Source of the DNA: Sphingobacteriales bacterium
GTDB lineage: Bacteria > Bacteroidota > Bacteroidia > Sphingobacteriales > Sphingobacteriaceae
NCBI GenBank assembly: GCA_020058405.1
Contig: JAGVEE010000417.1
Coordinates: forward strand, 1-8,983
DNA length: 8,983 nucleotides
Direction: 5' to 3'
In this document: positions 1-6,063 of the stretch, piece after piece
How the letters are laid out: every line of letters starts with the position of its first letter
How positions within the stretch are numbered: the stretch's first letter is position 1
The notes under the pieces: generated by a model
The model's input: the letters and a program-made list of their open reading frames with translations, nothing else
Told to the model about the DNA's origin: nothing
Databases searched by the model: none
Position numbers and translations under genes: made by a program

Positions 1-1172
1 GCAACCTCTGCCATTATTGGGCGTTTGGTTTTATCTCTGTCGCCACCACATCCTACTATTGTAATAATTCGCTCATTACCTGTACGAATATTTTGGATAG
101 TTTGTAATACATTTTTTAATGCATCGGGTGTATGTGCATAATCAACCACACCAATAGTACCGTTTGCAGAAATGATGTATTCGAACCTACCTTCGGCTCC
201 ATCTAATGCCGATAAAATAGTAAGCACTTTTAATTTATCTTGCTCTAATAATATTGCCGTACCATATACTGCCAAAATATTGTAGGCATTAAAACTTCCG
301 ACCATTTTAAACCAAACTTCTTGGTTGTCTATGTTCAACAACAGTCCCGAAAATTGATTTTCAATTACCTTTCCTTTAAAATCTGCCATCGTTAATAATG
401 CATACGATTTCTTGTAGGCATTAGTATTTTGTAGCATAACAGATCCTCGCTTATCATCAGCATTTGTTAATGCAAATGATGATTTTGGCAATTGGTCGAA
501 GAAATATTTTTTCGCTTTTATGTATTCATCAAACGTTTTGTGAAAATCTAAATGATCGTGGGTAATGTTACTAAACACTCCTCCAACAAAATTTAACCCA
601 GCAATTCTTTCTTGTACCGTAGCATGCGAGCTTACTTCCATAAAACAATAATCACATCCTTTTGCAATCATTTTTAATAAAAGCTCATTAATACTTAATA
701 CATCAGGAGTAGTATGGGTTGATGGAATTATTTCTTCGTTAATTTTATTTTCTACTGTAGAAATTAACCCTACATTATTTCCTAATGCTCTAAATAATTT
801 ATACAATAAGGTAGCAATGGTAGTTTTACCATTCGTACCAGTTATACCTACTAGTTTTATTTTTTTAGTTGGATGATTGTAAAAATTCGCTGCAATAAAA
901 CCGAGTGCTCTGCTGCTATTTTGTACACGTATATAATTAATATTATCAGTTAAGGTTGATGGTAACTCTTCGCAAACAATGGTGTGAGCACCTTTTAAAA
1001 TGGCAGTTTCAATAAAACTATGTCCATCAGAAACAGTACCTCTTGTAGCAACAAAAACAGAACCTGTTTCTACTTTTCGAGAATCAAAGCAAATAGATTT
1101 TACATCTGAATTAGCATCACCAATTCGTTCCGCAATTTCTAGTCCTACAAATATTTCATCTACTGTTTTCAC
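1..1172 (-). CDS. murE: UDP-N-acetylmuramyl-tripeptide synthetase MurE (3' end missing)
   Basis: This is a cytoplasmic Mur ligase that adds the third amino acid of the peptidoglycan stem peptide to UDP-MurNAc-L-Ala-D-Glu, using ATP. The visible part is 390 codons plus 2 bases; the family is usually about 480-500 residues, so roughly the last fifth lies beyond the left edge. Visible in order: N-terminal UDP-binding part (CFDSRKVETGSVF, 28-40), ATP P-loop TGTNGKTT (111-118), HTTPD (153-157), EVSSHA (179-184), THDHLDFH (204-211), the AKKYFF region with the lysine expected to be carbamylated (about K221), VDYAHTPDAL (343-352) and GCGGDRD...KRPIM (374-387). The motif that separates diaminopimelate from lysine users (DNPR type) would lie just outside, so the substrate cannot be read here; diaminopimelate is expected for this phylum. 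No ATG is available; GTG at 1172-1170 overlaps the ftsI stop by one base (TAGTG), which suggests coupled translation. Confidence 0.96.
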   Translation of the reverse strand, partial: MKTVDEIFVGLEIAERIGDANSDVKSICFDSRKVETGSVFVATRGTVSDGHSFIETAILKGAHTIVCEELPSTLTDNINYIRVQNSSRALGFIAANFYNHPTKKIKLVGITGTNGKTTIATLLYKLFRALGNNVGLISTVENKINEEIIPSTHTTPDVLSINELLLKMIAKGCDYCFMEVSSHATVQERIAGLNFVGGVFSNITHDHLDFHKTFDEYIKAKKYFFDQLPKSSFALTNADDKRGSVMLQNTNAYKKSYALLTMADFKGKVIENQFSGLLLNIDNQEVWFKMVGSFNAYNILAVYGTAILLEQDKLKVLTILSALDGAEGRFEYIISANGTIGVVDYAHTPDALKNVLQTIQNIRTGNERIITIVGCGGDRDKTKRPIMAEV

Positions 1173-3277
1173 TACTTTAATTCTAAATAAATAGTTGATC
1201 CTTTTTTTATTACTTGCCCAGCACTGATAGATTGTTGAGCTATTTTCCCTAGACCTTTAGCGTTTACTTTTAAGCCTACATTTTCTAATAAATAAATGGC
1301 ATCTTGCAATCCCATTCCTGTTACACTTGGTACAATTCCTGTTTGTGTTTCTTTAGCATTAAACGCCAACTTGTTTTCGTTTTTATTGATAGAAACCCAA
1401 TCCACATCGTGTTGTACATTTGCTTTCATACCAACCTTCTCATACACTTCTACCGTTTTTTCTTTTATTCCATCTTTAGCCACAGGCACATCGTTTTGTA
1501 CGTTTGCATAAATAGTAGATATGTCTTGGTGCATATCTAATCTACTAGCATACACTTTATCAGCAATGTTTTTAAACACTGGCCCTGCTACTACGTTTCC
1601 GTAATATCCCGCATGCGAAGGGTCTGTAACTACTACAATCATTGAGTACTTCGGATTGTTGGCTGGAAAATATCCGCAGAAAGATGCTTGGTAAGTTTTC
1701 TTTCCATTCTTATATCCTGCCTTTCCTTGTGCAACTTGTGCAGTACCTGTTTTTCCTGCAATTGGATAAATAGTTGTACTTAAATTTTTTGCAGTTCCTT
1801 GGCTTACTACTCCTTCCATCATCATTCTCACCATTGCCAATGTTTCGTCAGAGCAAATTTTCTTTTTAATAGTTTTGCATTTAAATGTTTCTACCACTTG
1901 CCCCATGCTTCTTTTCTCTCTTACTATTACAGGTGAAATCATTTTGCCTCCGTTCGCTACAGCATTATATAATACAAGAGTTTGCAGTGGTGTCATTCTT
2001 ATTTCGTAGCCTATTGCCAAGCGAGATAAACTTAATCCACTCCAATCACTAGAGCTCGGATCTTTTACTCTTGGCTTTGGTGTACCTGGTATTTGCAATT
2101 CTAACTGACGGTCTAATCCAAATTGTTTTAGTCGTTCTATAAATTGCTCAGGCTTATCTTTATATCCATAGTGAATTTTTTTGGCGATAGCTACGTTAGA
2201 AGAAAGTTCAAATGCTTTTAACATAGGTATGCGGCCATAACCACCTTCGTGCGAATCGCTCAATGTTGAATTGTATAATCTAAATTTACCTCCGTCGGTA
2301 TCCACTGTATCCGATGGGCGAAAAATACCATCTTCTAAAGCTGCCATGTAAGAAGCCAATTTAAATGTAGAACCAGGTTCCATTGCTTCTCCAATAGCAT
2401 AATTATATTTCTCTCTGTACAGCCCTTCTTCTATTCGTGTTAAGTTTGCGATGGCTTTAATTTCACCTGTGGCCACCTCCATCAAAATCACACAACCATG
2501 GTCGGCATTGTGTTTTATCAATTGTTCAGCCAATGCGTTTTGTGCTACATCTTGTATGTTTACATCTATCGTTGTATAAATGTCGTATCCATCTTTTGGT
2601 GCAATTTCATCTTCTTCATTTAAAGGAATTAAAATTCCTCCTGAAATTCGTTGCACTAAACGTTTGCCAGTTGTACCACCTAAATCAGTATCATAGGCTC
2701 CTTCTAAACCAACAGGCTGTACTCCTTTTACTTTATAACCAATGGTTCTAGAAGCTAATTGACTAAAGGGTTGTATGCGTTTATCTTTTTGAATAACTAA
2801 CAAACCTCCTTTATTTTTTCCCAATCTAAAAATTGGGAATTTTTTTACAGCTTGTAATTGAGGGTAATTAACCACTCGCTTTAATAATAAATATCGTTCG
2901 CGATTTTTACGAGCCTTTACCAATTTATGTTCGTACTCTGATGCTGTTTTATCTTGAAATAAATTTGCTAAACAAATAGCTAATGAATCTACGTTTTCGT
3001 TAAATATTTCTTTCGTTAAGGCATCTGTCATTAAATCCATTCTCAACTCATACTCTGGTAATGAAGTGGCTAACAAGCTACCATCTAGAGCATAAATATT
3101 TCCACGTCCGGCTTCTACATCAATAAAATGTGTAGTTAAACTATCGCTCATACGCTTCCATCTATCTCCTTGGAAAACCTGCACATGCACGGCACGAGAG
3201 AAAATAGCAATGGCCACCAACGCTAACAATACGAAGGTGAGATACACACGGATGATAATATCTTTGCGAATGCTCAT
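1172..3277 (-). CDS. ftsI: Division-type class B penicillin-binding protein (transpeptidase) with PASTA domain, FtsI/PBP3-like
   Basis: A 701-residue septal peptidoglycan transpeptidase that cross-links stem peptides and is the target of beta-lactams. A short cytoplasmic N-terminus is followed by one membrane segment (about 9-28), a PBP dimerisation region (about 50-210, with AGRGNIYALDG at 56-66) and the transpeptidase domain (about 255-575). All three active-site motifs are present: S303-T-F-K306 (acylated serine), S359-S-N361 and K509-T-G-T512. A single C-terminal PASTA domain spans about 647-701 (IVPSVTGMGLQDAIYLLENVGL begins it). The tail makes the protein longer than the E. coli homologue (588 aa); PASTA-bearing division transpeptidases are common in Firmicutes, Actinobacteria and Bacteroidota. 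It starts with ATG inside the ftsL stop (ATGA, 4-base overlap) and ends with TAG one base into murE. Placement between ftsL-like and murE supports a divisome role rather than elongation. Confidence 0.95.
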   Translation of the reverse strand: MSIRKDIIIRVYLTFVLLALVAIAIFSRAVHVQVFQGDRWKRMSDSLTTHFIDVEAGRGNIYALDGSLLATSLPEYELRMDLMTDALTKEIFNENVDSLAICLANLFQDKTASEYEHKLVKARKNRERYLLLKRVVNYPQLQAVKKFPIFRLGKNKGGLLVIQKDKRIQPFSQLASRTIGYKVKGVQPVGLEGAYDTDLGGTTGKRLVQRISGGILIPLNEEDEIAPKDGYDIYTTIDVNIQDVAQNALAEQLIKHNADHGCVILMEVATGEIKAIANLTRIEEGLYREKYNYAIGEAMEPGSTFKLASYMAALEDGIFRPSDTVDTDGGKFRLYNSTLSDSHEGGYGRIPMLKAFELSSNVAIAKKIHYGYKDKPEQFIERLKQFGLDRQLELQIPGTPKPRVKDPSSSDWSGLSLSRLAIGYEIRMTPLQTLVLYNAVANGGKMISPVIVREKRSMGQVVETFKCKTIKKKICSDETLAMVRMMMEGVVSQGTAKNLSTTIYPIAGKTGTAQVAQGKAGYKNGKKTYQASFCGYFPANNPKYSMIVVVTDPSHAGYYGNVVAGPVFKNIADKVYASRLDMHQDISTIYANVQNDVPVAKDGIKEKTVEVYEKVGMKANVQHDVDWVSINKNENKLAFNAKETQTGIVPSVTGMGLQDAIYLLENVGLKVNAKGLGKIAQQSISAGQVIKKGSTIYLELK

Positions 3278-3681
3278 TTACGTTCAACTACTATTTTTGT
3301 GGGTGGTGCAACCGCTTCATTCAAGCCAAATGTTTTGGTAATCTTAGCCACTTCGCTTTGTTTACTTTTCGACATTAATATTGATTTGGCAGTTAAGTGT
3401 TCCCACTTTAGTTCTTTTAACTCTTTATTTATTTTTTCTATTTGGCGAATATTTTTTTCAGCATAATGTTTATTCGCTATGTATAACATTCCTAAAACAG
3501 TTAGAAAAAACAGAAATGGCAAAATGTTTAAAGCCGATTCTTTCGACATGTTCTGAGCAAGCCAATTGCTAAAGGCACTAGGCTTTGCAGGAGCTTTGGC
3601 TTTTTTCTCTATTACAGGTTCTTCTGCAATAGGAGCCTCCACTTCTACTTCTTCTCCAACTGTTTCTTTAAACTTGTTCAT
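3274..3681 (-). CDS. ftsL: FtsL-like small bitopic division protein
   Basis: A 135-residue protein in the usual ftsL slot between rsmH and ftsI. Counting from the ATG at 3681, it has a cytoplasmic tail of about 50 residues that is first acidic (GEEVEVEAPIAEEPVIE), then Lys/Pro/Ala-rich (KKAKAPAKPSA). One transmembrane segment follows (about 50-69, NILPFLFFLTVLGMLYIANK), then a heptad-like, charged coiled-coil stretch (about 73-107) and a short basic C-terminus. FtsL proteins scaffold the septal synthase with FtsB/DivIC-type partners; the sequence is poorly conserved, so the call rests on topology and position. An in-frame TTG lies five codons upstream (3696), but the ATG is preferred: it follows an AGAAAG purine stretch and reduces the overlap with rsmH to 14 bases. 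The stop overlaps the ftsI start as ATGA. Confidence 0.85.
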   Translation of the reverse strand: MNKFKETVGEEVEVEAPIAEEPVIEKKAKAPAKPSAFSNWLAQNMSKESALNILPFLFFLTVLGMLYIANKHYAEKNIRQIEKINKELKELKWEHLTAKSILMSKSKQSEVAKITKTFGLNEAVAPPTKIVVERK

Positions 3682-4582
3682 TTGTTCTTTCTGCAATTCT
3701 CAACTTTGCACTGCGTGCTCGGTTGTTTATTAAAAGCTCTTCTTCTGTTGCGGTAACTGCCTTGCGACTTACAGCTTCAAAAGGAGTGCTCGTATTTCCG
3801 TATATATCTTTTTCTAATTCTCCAGAGAATTTTCCCTTTTGAATAAAATTTTTCACTAACCTGTCTTCTAAAGAATGGTAAGACATTACTACCAATCGTC
3901 CTTCAGGTTTTAATACTGCTGCGCTTTGTATCAAAAACTCTTTCAGTACTTCTAACTCTTCGTTCACTTCTATTCGTAATGCTTGAAATACTTGTGCGTA
4001 GTATTGATTTTCTTTTCCTCTTTTAACCAATGGTTTTATGAGTTCTTTAAATGAACCAACTGTTTCTATTGGTTTAATCATTCTTGCTTTTACTAATAAA
4101 CTAGCTAAGGTTTTTGCATTATGAACTTCGCCATACATGCCAAAAATTTTATGCAAATCTTGTTCAGAATAATTATTCAACACAAACTTTGCATCTTTCT
4201 CTCTTAGCTGATCCATTCGCATATCAAGTGTTGCATCAAAACGTATTGAGAAACCTCTGTCTGCAGCATCAAACTGATGTGAAGAAACTCCCAAGTCTGC
4301 TAATATTCCATCTACCTTCTGAATTCCTAGAAATCGTAATTGATTTTTTAAGAATGAAAAGTTTTGATCTACAAACGTGAATCGATCATCATTCGGAATG
4401 TTATTTTTAGCATCAGGGTCTTGGTCGAAACCTATTAATCGTCCCTGCGGACCAAGTTTTTCTAATATTGCTTTTGTATGGCCACCTCCACCAAAGGTGA
4501 CATCAACATAAATTCCATTTGCTTCAATGTTTAAGCCCTCTAAACATTCATTGAGCATTACCGGTTGATGGTACTTGCTCAT
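3668..4582 (-). CDS. rsmH: 16S rRNA (cytosine(1402)-N4)-methyltransferase RsmH (MraW)
   Basis: S-adenosylmethionine-dependent enzyme that N4-methylates C1402 of 16S rRNA in the ribosomal P site. At 304 residues it has the normal family length. Visible motifs: YHQPVMLNE near the N-terminus (4-12), SAM-binding VDVTFGGGGHTKAIL (26-40), GFDQDPDA (51-58), the ILADLGVSSHQFD stretch (93-105), GFSIRFDATLDMRMD (110-124), VFQALRIEVNEEL (198-210), MSYHSLEDRLVK (233-244) and the C-terminal NNRARSAKLR (286-295). These together are diagnostic of RsmH/MraW. The gene begins 4 bases after the mraZ stop and its end overlaps the ftsL-like gene by 14 bases, the standard mraZ-rsmH-ftsL arrangement. Confidence 0.97.
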   Translation of the reverse strand: MSKYHQPVMLNECLEGLNIEANGIYVDVTFGGGGHTKAILEKLGPQGRLIGFDQDPDAKNNIPNDDRFTFVDQNFSFLKNQLRFLGIQKVDGILADLGVSSHQFDAADRGFSIRFDATLDMRMDQLREKDAKFVLNNYSEQDLHKIFGMYGEVHNAKTLASLLVKARMIKPIETVGSFKELIKPLVKRGKENQYYAQVFQALRIEVNEELEVLKEFLIQSAAVLKPEGRLVVMSYHSLEDRLVKNFIQKGKFSGELEKDIYGNTSTPFEAVSRKAVTATEEELLINNRARSAKLRIAERTNEQV

Positions 4583-4586
4583 ACGA

Positions 4587-5042
4587 TTAAGGGTTTTGTT
4601 TTTTAGCCATTACTTCTTCCGCCAGGTTCGCAAAATCTTCTGGCTCGTCATTCAACATCGAATCGTAATTCGATTTCGACCAAACTTCTATTCTGTTCGA
4701 GTAAGCAAAAAGAACTACCTCTTTTTCTATCGAAGCATATGCTAATAATGATTTTGGAAGTAATAAGCGACTGGTACCGTCTAAGGTAAGTTCACTTGCA
4801 CCACGGAAAAAGTATCTCGCAAATTCTCGGTTTTTCTTCGCGTAAAGGTTTAATTGATTTACCTCATCGCTAATAACTTTCCATTCGTTTAAAGGATACA
4901 AAACCAAGCATTTTTCAAAGCCACGGTTAATCACAAACTTGTCTTGCGCCTCCGGAGATAGCTGCTTCTTTAAACCCGACGGTAGCATCAATCTACCTTT
5001 CGGATCTAACTTGCATTCATATTCACCTAAAAACTGACTCAT
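4587..5042 (-). CDS. mraZ: Transcriptional regulator MraZ
   Basis: A 151-residue DNA-binding protein, first gene of the dcw cluster. It has two tandem SpoVT/AbrB-like (MraZ) half-domains, each with the conserved loop: D13-P-K-G-R17 followed by LMLP in the first, and D88-G-T-S-R92 followed by LLLP in the second. The start FLGEYECKLDPKGRLMLPS is typical of the family, as is the length (about 140-155 aa). MraZ homologues form ring-shaped oligomers that bind short direct repeats upstream of their own gene and repress the operon in E. coli; matching repeats are visible here 44-69 bases upstream of the start. No good Shine-Dalgarno lies at normal distance (AGAAGGA is over 20 bases upstream). Autoregulation is inferred from the operator. 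Confidence 0.97.
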   Translation of the reverse strand: MSQFLGEYECKLDPKGRLMLPSGLKKQLSPEAQDKFVINRGFEKCLVLYPLNEWKVISDEVNQLNLYAKKNREFARYFFRGASELTLDGTSRLLLPKSLLAYASIEKEVVLFAYSNRIEVWSKSNYDSMLNDEPEDFANLAEEVMAKKQNP

Positions 5043-5078
5043 TTGTACTTTTTGCTACTTTTCCTTCTGTAAAATTAT

Positions 5079-5086
5079 CAAATCTT
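5079..5086 (-). promoter_or_regulatory. Possible -7 element of the mraZ (dcw) promoter
   Basis: AAGATTTG matches the Bacteroidota TAnnTTTG element at five of six fixed positions and abuts the last GTGGTA repeat. Bound MraZ would then occlude RNA polymerase. A TTG-type upstream element at ordinary spacing is not clear, so the call is tentative. Confidence 0.35.
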
Positions 5087-5111
5087 ACCACTTTTTACCA
5101 CATTCTACCAC
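5086..5111 (-). promoter_or_regulatory. MraZ operator: three GTGGTA repeats at 10-base spacing
   Basis: Read on the minus strand, GTGGTA occurs three times (5106-5111, 5096-5101, 5086-5091) with exactly 10 bases between starts, that is TGGTA-N5-TGGTA-N5-TGGTA. A degenerate fourth copy (TTGATA, 5076-5081) keeps the phase. Known MraZ boxes are TGGGN-N5 repeats in E. coli and AAAGTGG-type repeats in Mycoplasma, with the same one-helical-turn spacing. The position directly upstream of mraZ makes autoregulation the likely role. Confidence 0.85.
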
Positions 5112-5140
5112 AAAAAGTTTTCAACATGCCTATAGCACAT

Positions 5141-5171
5141 AAAAAAAGGCCATCCGTTACCGAATAGCCTT
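5141..5171 (-). terminator. Rho-independent terminator upstream of the dcw promoter
   Basis: On the minus strand AAGGCTATTCG - GTAA - CGGATGGCCTT forms an 11-pair stem (two G-U pairs) closed by a GNRA-type GUAA tetraloop, followed by an uninterrupted T run (5147-5141, the first two bases also in the stem). There is no T run on the plus strand, so it acts on leftward transcripts. It would end any transcript coming from 5172-5420 and isolate mraZ. Confidence 0.85.
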
Positions 5172-5208
5172 AACTCAAGTGTGCAACACCTCTACTGATT
5201 TAATTCAG

Positions 5209-5289
5209 TTATAAGTGACCTTTGTACTTTCTTATAGCAAAAATAAGCACTAGATTAATTACGATTAGAATACTAACAATGAATACCAT
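5209..5289 (-). CDS. Candidate 26-residue single-span membrane protein
   Basis: A short frame starts with ATG at 5289 and ends with TAA at 5211-5209. The product is an almost unbroken hydrophobic stretch (MVFIVSILIVINLVLIFAI, residues 1-19) followed by a basic tail, RKYKGHL. This is the look of a small bitopic membrane protein. The frame stays open upstream to a TTG (5340), which would give 43 residues with the basic NNKTKKN before the membrane segment. No convincing ribosome site is seen, but that is common in this phylum. Support is contextual: a promoter-like element lies about 50 bases upstream and a strong terminator 38 bases downstream, so the stretch looks like its own transcription unit. 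No family is recognised; chance in AT-rich DNA, where hydrophobic codons are frequent, or a small RNA are the alternatives. Confidence 0.35.
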   Translation of the reverse strand: MVFIVSILIVINLVLIFAIRKYKGHL

Positions 5290-5383
5290 AGCATTTTTTT
5301 TAGTTTTATTATTAATTGAATTTGGAATCCAATAGTTCAAACTTTTATGCTACAAATTTCAATAATATAATATGAATACCATA
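5279..5383. repeat. 12-base direct repeat ATGAATACCATA, copies at 5279-5290 and 5372-5383
   Basis: The two identical copies are 93 bases apart. On the minus strand both contain ATGGTATTCAT and read M-V-F-I; the proximal one is the start of the 26-codon frame, the distal one stops after seven residues. It may be a small local duplication or a protein-binding site; no function is evident. Confidence 0.5.
5338..5345 (-). promoter_or_regulatory. Possible -7 element of the small unit
   Basis: AAAGTTTG agrees with TAnnTTTG at five of six fixed positions and lies about 50 bases before the ATG of the small hydrophobic frame. The upstream -33 element is not convincing. If real, it would exclude the longer TTG-started version of that frame, because the TTG lies inside it. 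Confidence 0.25.
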
Positions 5384-5420
5384 TACGTAGAATGCGGTAT
5401 TTTTCAGATTTTTTAGCAGA

Positions 5421-5462
5421 TTAAAAAATAAAGTAAAAAATAGGATTTGCAGAAAGCAAATC
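5421..5462 (-). terminator. Rho-independent terminator of guaD
   Basis: On the minus strand GATTTGC - TTTCT - GCAAATC forms a perfect 7-pair stem (5462-5456 with 5450-5444), then CTA and six T, with a further T-rich tail to 5423. It starts 22 bases after the guaD stop. The stem is AT-rich, so termination may be moderate. Confidence 0.65.
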
Positions 5463-5483
5463 ACTGTAAATGAAGTGTATAAA

Positions 5484-5948
5484 TTAGTATTTTATGTTTC
5501 CTTCTAATTTATACCATAATTCAAAAGCTTCTAAAGCTTCTTCACGAAGCACTTGTTCGCATGGAATTGTACGGTCTTTCATTTCTTTAGAAATTTCCTC
5601 GTAAATGAAATGATCATCGAAGTTGATTTTTGCAGCATCATGTTTGCTATTGGCATAATAAATTTTGCTAGCGCGCGACCAATAAATGGCTGAAAGGCAC
5701 ATAGGGCAAGGCTCGCAGCTCGTATATATTTCACAACCATCGAGTTGAAAAGTTCCTAATTCTTTGCAAGCATTTCTAATGGCAACCACCTCTGCATGTG
5801 CTGTAGGGTCGTTGGTGCTGGTAACTTCGTTTGCACCAGTGGCAATAATCTTCCCATCCTTTACGATTACACATCCAAAAGGACCACCTTTTTTTAATAA
5901 AACGTTGTTGATAGAAAGCTTAATCGCTTCGCGCATGAAATCATCCAT
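5484..5948 (-). CDS. guaD: Guanine deaminase, cytidine-deaminase superfamily
   Basis: A 154-residue zinc enzyme that converts guanine to xanthine and ammonia in purine salvage or breakdown. The fold signature is clear: H51-A-E53 (zinc ligand and proton-shuttle glutamate) and P80-C81-P-M-C84 (zinc ligands). The closely related tRNA adenosine deaminase TadA shares these, but this protein resembles the small Bacillus subtilis guanine deaminase along its whole length: GGPFG.VIVKDG (21-32), TSNDPTAHAEV-like segment (43-54), YTSCEPCPMCL.AIYW (75-90), FDD.FIYEEI (110-119), RTIP (126-129) and a C-terminal Tyr (Y154). From memory of the B. subtilis structure, residues N42, D114 and Y156 that contact guanine fall on N40, D112 and Y154 here, a constant offset of two. 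It is followed by its own terminator; the spacer upstream is repeat-filled. Confidence 0.85.
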   Translation of the reverse strand: MDDFMREAIKLSINNVLLKKGGPFGCVIVKDGKIIATGANEVTSTNDPTAHAEVVAIRNACKELGTFQLDGCEIYTSCEPCPMCLSAIYWSRASKIYYANSKHDAAKINFDDHFIYEEISKEMKDRTIPCEQVLREEALEAFELWYKLEGNIKY

Positions 5949-5951
5949 ATT

Positions 5952-5979
5952 GAATTATAAATTATGAATTATGAATTTC
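5952..5979. repeat. Four degenerate 7-base GAATTAT units before guaD
   Basis: The run GAATTAT-AAATTAT-GAATTAT-GAATTTC sits 3 bases upstream of the guaD start, in its leader. The unit resembles the GAATTAC repeat at 6669-6710 in the neighbouring spacer, which suggests a common origin. Confidence 0.6.
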
Positions 5980-6015
5980 GCATTTAACCTTATACACTGC
6001 CGATTTCGACCATTT

Positions 6016-6063
6016 GAATTTTCGAAATTTCGAAATTTCGAATTTTCGACATTTCGCTATTTC
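6016..6063. repeat. Six 8-base GAAATTTC-type tandem units, running into the 3' end of the ompH-like gene
   Basis: Units are GAATTTTC, GAAATTTC, GAAATTTC, GAATTTTC, GACATTTC and GCTATTTC, in strict 8-base register. The core 6021-6042 is a perfect 22-base palindrome, so either strand can form a hairpin. The array includes the stop codon and last codon of the ompH-like gene (6057-6062). The remaining bases of the spacer (5980-6015) show a related GATTTCGACC but nothing else identifiable. Confidence 0.8.

Larger units (their letters stand above)
5043..5483. other. 441-base intergenic region between guaD and mraZ, organised but without a recognised gene
   Basis: This AT-rich stretch holds, reading along the minus strand from guaD: a terminator 22 bases after the guaD stop (5421-5462), a promoter-like element (5338-5345), a 26-codon hydrophobic frame (5209-5289), a strong terminator (5141-5171), the MraZ operator (5086-5111) and the short mraZ leader. 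No frame here has recognisable homology by eye, and no tRNA or riboswitch structure was found. Confidence 0.7.

Noticed and set aside
1000..1540. Several plus-strand open frames of about 64-78 codons across the murE/ftsI junction and ftsI tail
   Set aside because: They are antisense to well-supported genes, with low-complexity Cys/Phe/Ser/Thr-rich translations typical of shadows.
3679..3696. TTG start for the ftsL-like gene at 3696, giving 140 residues
   Set aside because: The ATG five codons in (3681) has a purine-rich stretch before it and a shorter overlap with rsmH; TTG is the less likely start.
5172..5420. tRNA or riboswitch in the guaD-mraZ spacer
   Set aside because: No cloverleaf, CCA end, T-loop motif or known riboswitch core could be found by eye; sequence is too AT-rich and unstructured outside the terminators.
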